From Carettochelys insculpta (taxonomy: Eukaryota; Chordata; Testudines; Carettochelyidae), in assembly GCF_033958435.1 (NCBI RefSeq), contig NC_134145.1, forward strand, positions 34,313,501 to 34,377,500: a stretch of DNA of 64,000 nucleotides, written 5' to 3'. A program made the translations under genes and the position numbers. Below the pieces are notes generated by a model. That model had not been told where the DNA came from and made no database searches. It saw only the letters and a program-made list of their open reading frames with translations. This document shows positions 61,108 through 64,000 of the stretch, piece by piece; position 1 is the first letter of the stretch, and each line of letters begins with the position of its first letter.

Positions 61108-61739
61108 CACTCGTCCTTGTACAGCGAGGGATAATTGGTTCCCAACTTCCTGCTCGTAGGCGAAAACTCGTAAGGAGGACGCTAAATTACCATTAAAATA
61201 CACGTTAAAGTCTCTGATTGCTTCCTAGTGCTCCTAACTCGGCAAAGGAGTGACAGCAGGTGGCGCAGCTTTTGAAAGGTGAGTGACCCTCGGGTTGAGG
61301 GGAGCTGGGAAGGGTTAAAGGCTGGGGGGCAGTTTGGGGCCATGAGCGGGAGGGAGGGTTAAAATCTAGTGGCAGGTTGGGTCCGTGAGGAGCAGGGAGG
61401 CTGGGTGGACAGGTGGGGGGGTTCAGGCTGTGGTGGTTTAGATTTGCAGGACCGGCGGGGGGGTTAAAGCTGTGGTGGTTTTGGGTGTGCGGGACCGGCA
61501 GCGGGGGATTAAGACTGCCGTGGTTTGGGGCCGTGGGGCCAGCAGGGGGCTCAGGCTGCAAAAGGTTGGGGTTGTGGGCCTGGGGTCGTACTACGGGGGT
61601 TTGGAGCTGCGGGCAGGGTTAGGCTCATATTAGCGGGGGGGCAGGGGGCTCACTGGTTGAGTGCACTAAGGTAGGTATGTGTGTCCCTCATTTAAGCGAG
61701 TACTCATAAATAAAGTACTCATTTAACAAGGGACGAGTG
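61108..61739. mobile_element. TA-flanked DNA transposon carrying a minisatellite
   Basis: CACTCGTCC at the left and GGACGAGTG at the right are exact inverted copies, each bordered by TA (61106-61107 and 61740-61741); counting flanks, 14 bases match. The TA target and the CGAGGGA/ACAAGGGACGAG words suggest the Tc1/mariner or pogo/Tigger group. The interior 61310-61620 is a diverged minisatellite of roughly 45-50 bases per unit (GTGGTGGTTT, GCGGGACCGGC, GGGGGTTAAAG). No transposase is present. Confidence 0.7.
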
Positions 61740-61741
61740 TA

Positions 61742-62035
61742 CAGTAAACCCTAGATTTAAAAAGACTTTGGAAATAACGGGTACTGTCCACCAGCCTCCC
61801 AGCTCACATAAATACCAGTGACTCACCAGAGCTGGGGCTGCCCCCACGGCTAGGGCCACAGGAGCTTCTGGTGCCACATCAGTGGCTGGGGCGGCTGGGG
61901 CCGGAGGAGCTCCCTACTGCGCCTTGCAAGGTGCCTCCAGGCCTGCAGATTCAGATATAAATGGAGTTTTGGCATTAACAGACACTCTTTTCCTTCCATT
62001 AGTCCATTAAATGTAGGGCTTACTGTAGAAGGCCA
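61742..62035. mobile_element. Tc1/mariner-pogo-type MITE, TA-flanked
   Basis: The left end CAGTAAACCCTAGATTTAAA and inverted right end CAGTAAGCCCTACATTTAAT match in most positions. TA at 61740-61741 and at 62036-62037 flanks it. CAGT termini with TA duplication are the classical mariner/pogo pattern. The interior is GC-rich (61830-61950) and non-coding. Confidence 0.75.
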
Positions 62036-62245
62036 TGTTCCTGGATCTGTACTGAGACAACAGAATGAGAGCTGCATTGATAGCATAGACGTATGTACAG
62101 ATCGCACTGGGAAAACTTACAATAGCAGTTTGCCTACCAGTCACTGGGAAATAATTTTGGAATTGAAAAATTCACTGTGGGGACCGTTCTCATGCCAGAG
62201 CTGTTACCTGTGTGTTGCTACGTAGGACTGTGAAAATGCAATATA

Positions 62246-62545
62246 CAGTAAATGCTTTCATATTTGGCATTCTATCACGTGGGCCTCTCAAATAACTGGC
62301 ATTTTAAACTATAAGCAAATTTTAATTAGGTTTTCCATAAGTACAGTATAGTGAAAGTAAATACAAATAAATACAGCAAATAGAGTATAAGTTTACAGTG
62401 TACAGTACTACTGTTGGTGGTAAAAGTCCTCTGCATATATTTTTTGTTTCTTAATGTCTAATCTTGTTTTTCATAAGCATTATACATTGCTAGGGATAAC
62501 TTTCTGAAGATTAATAAAGGTATCGACTCCTTTCCAACTGGCAAA
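62246..62545 (+). mobile_element. Probable pogo/Tigger-like DNA transposon fragment
   Basis: After TA at 62244-62245 it begins CAGTAAATGCTTTCATATTT, another CAGT terminus, with GGCATTCTATCACGTGGGCC following. No matching right end is seen before the LINE begins near 62545, so it is truncated or interrupted. Confidence 0.5.
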
Positions 62546-64000
62546 CAACTGCATGCCTTTGGCGACTTCAATGCAAGAGTTGGACATGACCATCAGTCCT
62601 GGCCCGTCTGCCTCCGTCATCATGGTATTGGGACAATGAACAAAGGCTTCTCAAACTCAGCTTTCAGAATCAATTCTGCATTACTAATATTTTCTTTAAC
62701 TTCAAAGAGTGTCATAAGGTTTCACGGCACCACCCCAGATCCAGTCACTAGTATTAACTTGACCTTGTACTGGTACACAGGAAACCTCTCAATGCTGTCA
62801 AATTTATATGCACGTACCACAGAGCAGATTGTGACACTGATCACTCCTTGATCATCAGCAGAGTGAAAATCGTCCCAAAGAAACTATATGACAAAGGAAT
62901 GCAGAAAGCCAAAGATCAGCACCCTCAATATCAGAGATGGGCTGAAATGCTCTGTCTTCACAGGTGTTTTCACTCACAAAGTGGAACACGAACCTGACCA
63001 ACAAACCATTGATGAGACATGGTCCATGTTTAGAGACATAATATACGAATGTGCCAAATCTGCCTTTAGAACACGTAAATTCTCTAACAAGGACTGGATG
63101 GATGAAAATGCTGACATTCTCAGGCCTCTTCTTGAAGAAGAAAAAAACACAAGGCGCATCTGAACAACATAAAGAACACATCTCAAAGCACAAGAGATTA
63201 ACTTTGACATGCAAGATCTGCTCTTCAGAGAGAATCCAGGTGGCGTGCAAATAAGTATTGGGCCAATCTATGTTCTAATATTCAAAAGGTATCTGATTTG
63301 GGTGATCTGAAAACCATGAATGGTGGATCGAAGAAAGCACTCGGACCAAACAGTGCTGAAGTCACCCCACTGAAGCCTTTAAATGGACAGGTGATCACAG
63401 ACAAAAAGCTGCAGATGTCCAGATGTGTGGAACACTACTTAAATCTTTATTCCCAGGAGCGTACAACACAACTTGAACGTGACAACCTCATCCCAACTCT
63501 TCCAGAAATGCCAGAGCTGGATGCAGACCCTATGGTGGAGGACGTTTCTCAAGTTCTTGATGCTCTCTCCAATGGAAGAGAGCTAGGAAAAATGACAGAA
63601 TTCCAGCTGAAGTCCTTAAGGCAAACAAGGCTGTGCTCATTCCCTTCCTCTATGTCTTACTCTTAAAATGTTGGAGAGCGGGAGATGTCCCACATGACAT
63701 GAAAGATGCAAACATCATCAATCTATAAAAATAAAGGTGACAAAGGTGACTGCAACAACTACGGAGGCATCTCTTTACTCAACATCACAGGAAAAGCATT
63801 TGCCCATGTCATTCTCAAATGCCTGCAAAAACTCACACATCAAGTTTATCCAGAAACACAATGTGGCTTCAGGCCTGGCAGGTCAACAATGGACATGATT
63901 CTCTCTCTGACAACCACAGGGAAAAAATGCAGAGAACAAGGAAAACCTTTATTCATACATAACGTGTGGTCTTAAGGCATTTGACCACGTTAGTAGATTA
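62545..64000 (+). mobile_element. Non-LTR retrotransposon: endonuclease end and RT start, runs off window
   Basis: The broken plus-strand frames encode, in order, an AP-endonuclease C-terminus (GDFNARVGHDHQSWP, then ADCDTDHSLIISRVK), a linker (RKFSNKDWMDENADILRPLL; VEHYLNLYSQERTTQLERDN; LPEMPELDADPMVEDVSQVL) and the start of the reverse transcriptase (IYKNKGDKGDCNNYGGISLL, QCGFRPGRSTMDMILSLTTT, AFDHVS). Many stops and shifts show it is dead. I know this architecture from RTE/CR1-superfamily LINEs of turtles and fishes, but the exact clade is not certain. It lies antisense to BCAR3. The rest of the RT lies past base 64000. Confidence 0.85.

Larger units (their letters stand above)
58308..64000 (-). 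other. BCAR3: BCAR3 intron or 5' region, right edge of window
   Basis: No BCAR3 N-terminal coding exon is recognisable here, so this is still inside an intron. The part 58308-60540 shows nothing certain; GTGTCTACACTTTGC at about 58590 may be a MITE remnant. An exon-like segment lies at 60564-60759. A nest of DNA transposons fills 61106-62545 and a LINE follows to the edge. Confidence 0.7.

Noticed and set aside
61205..61561. Minus-strand frame with repeated NHHSLNPPxGP-like peptide
   Set aside because: It is the translation of the minisatellite inside the TA-flanked transposon; unit length and divergence do not look selected.
58308..64000. BCAR3 N-terminal coding exon
   Set aside because: I searched the minus strand for peptides like the human GTLPRKKKGPPP region and found none; the exon must be further upstream.

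Overview
The window looks like vertebrate, and most probably turtle, nuclear DNA. Three things point there: compact exons of one conserved vertebrate gene separated by long introns, many CR1 LINE copies with the TTCTATGAT-type 3' terminus, and several short inverted-repeat DNA transposons with GTCTACAC termini that I associate with turtle genomes. No operons, rRNA genes, functional tRNA genes or CRISPR arrays are visible.

The only protein-coding host gene I can support is BCAR3 (breast cancer anti-estrogen resistance 3; NSP2, SH2D3B), on the minus strand. Ten exons can be placed to the base: 58268-58307, 19861-19989, 18041-18483, 16567-16667, 13820-14463, 8348-8463, 5893-6064, 4728-4839, 3552-3755 and 1885-2063. 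All have AG/GT borders and their phases join without a break into 713 residues plus a stop. They encode an SH2 domain, a Ser/Pro-rich linker and the C-terminal Cdc25/RasGEF-like domain that binds the p130Cas family. The N-terminal coding exon or exons (about 110 residues in the human protein) are not recognisable here and should lie beyond base 64000. The 3' UTR and a likely AATAAA poly(A) signal lie near 1510-1884.

The rest is intron, including one of about 38 kb (19990-58267), or 3' flank. It is filled with mobile elements. There are CR1 fragments on both strands; the best (36279-37733) retains a nearly readable reverse transcriptase. There is the EN-RT region of a second non-LTR retrotransposon running off the right edge (62545-64000), and a 3' end of probably the same family (34600-34998).

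There are also at least six MITEs with GGC/GGG termini and 3-bp target duplications (7010, 27147, 38872, 53721, 54541, 54846). A nest of Tc1/mariner/pogo-type elements with TA target sites occupies 61106-62545, and in it two elements share one TA. Two copies of a repeat with an internal tRNA-like promoter module (22015, 50551) and several GC-rich interspersed repeats complete the picture. The most interesting items are the nested or abutting transposons, the long hairpin at 38872-39286, and an exon-like segment at 60564-60759 whose donor phase fits the third visible BCAR3 junction.
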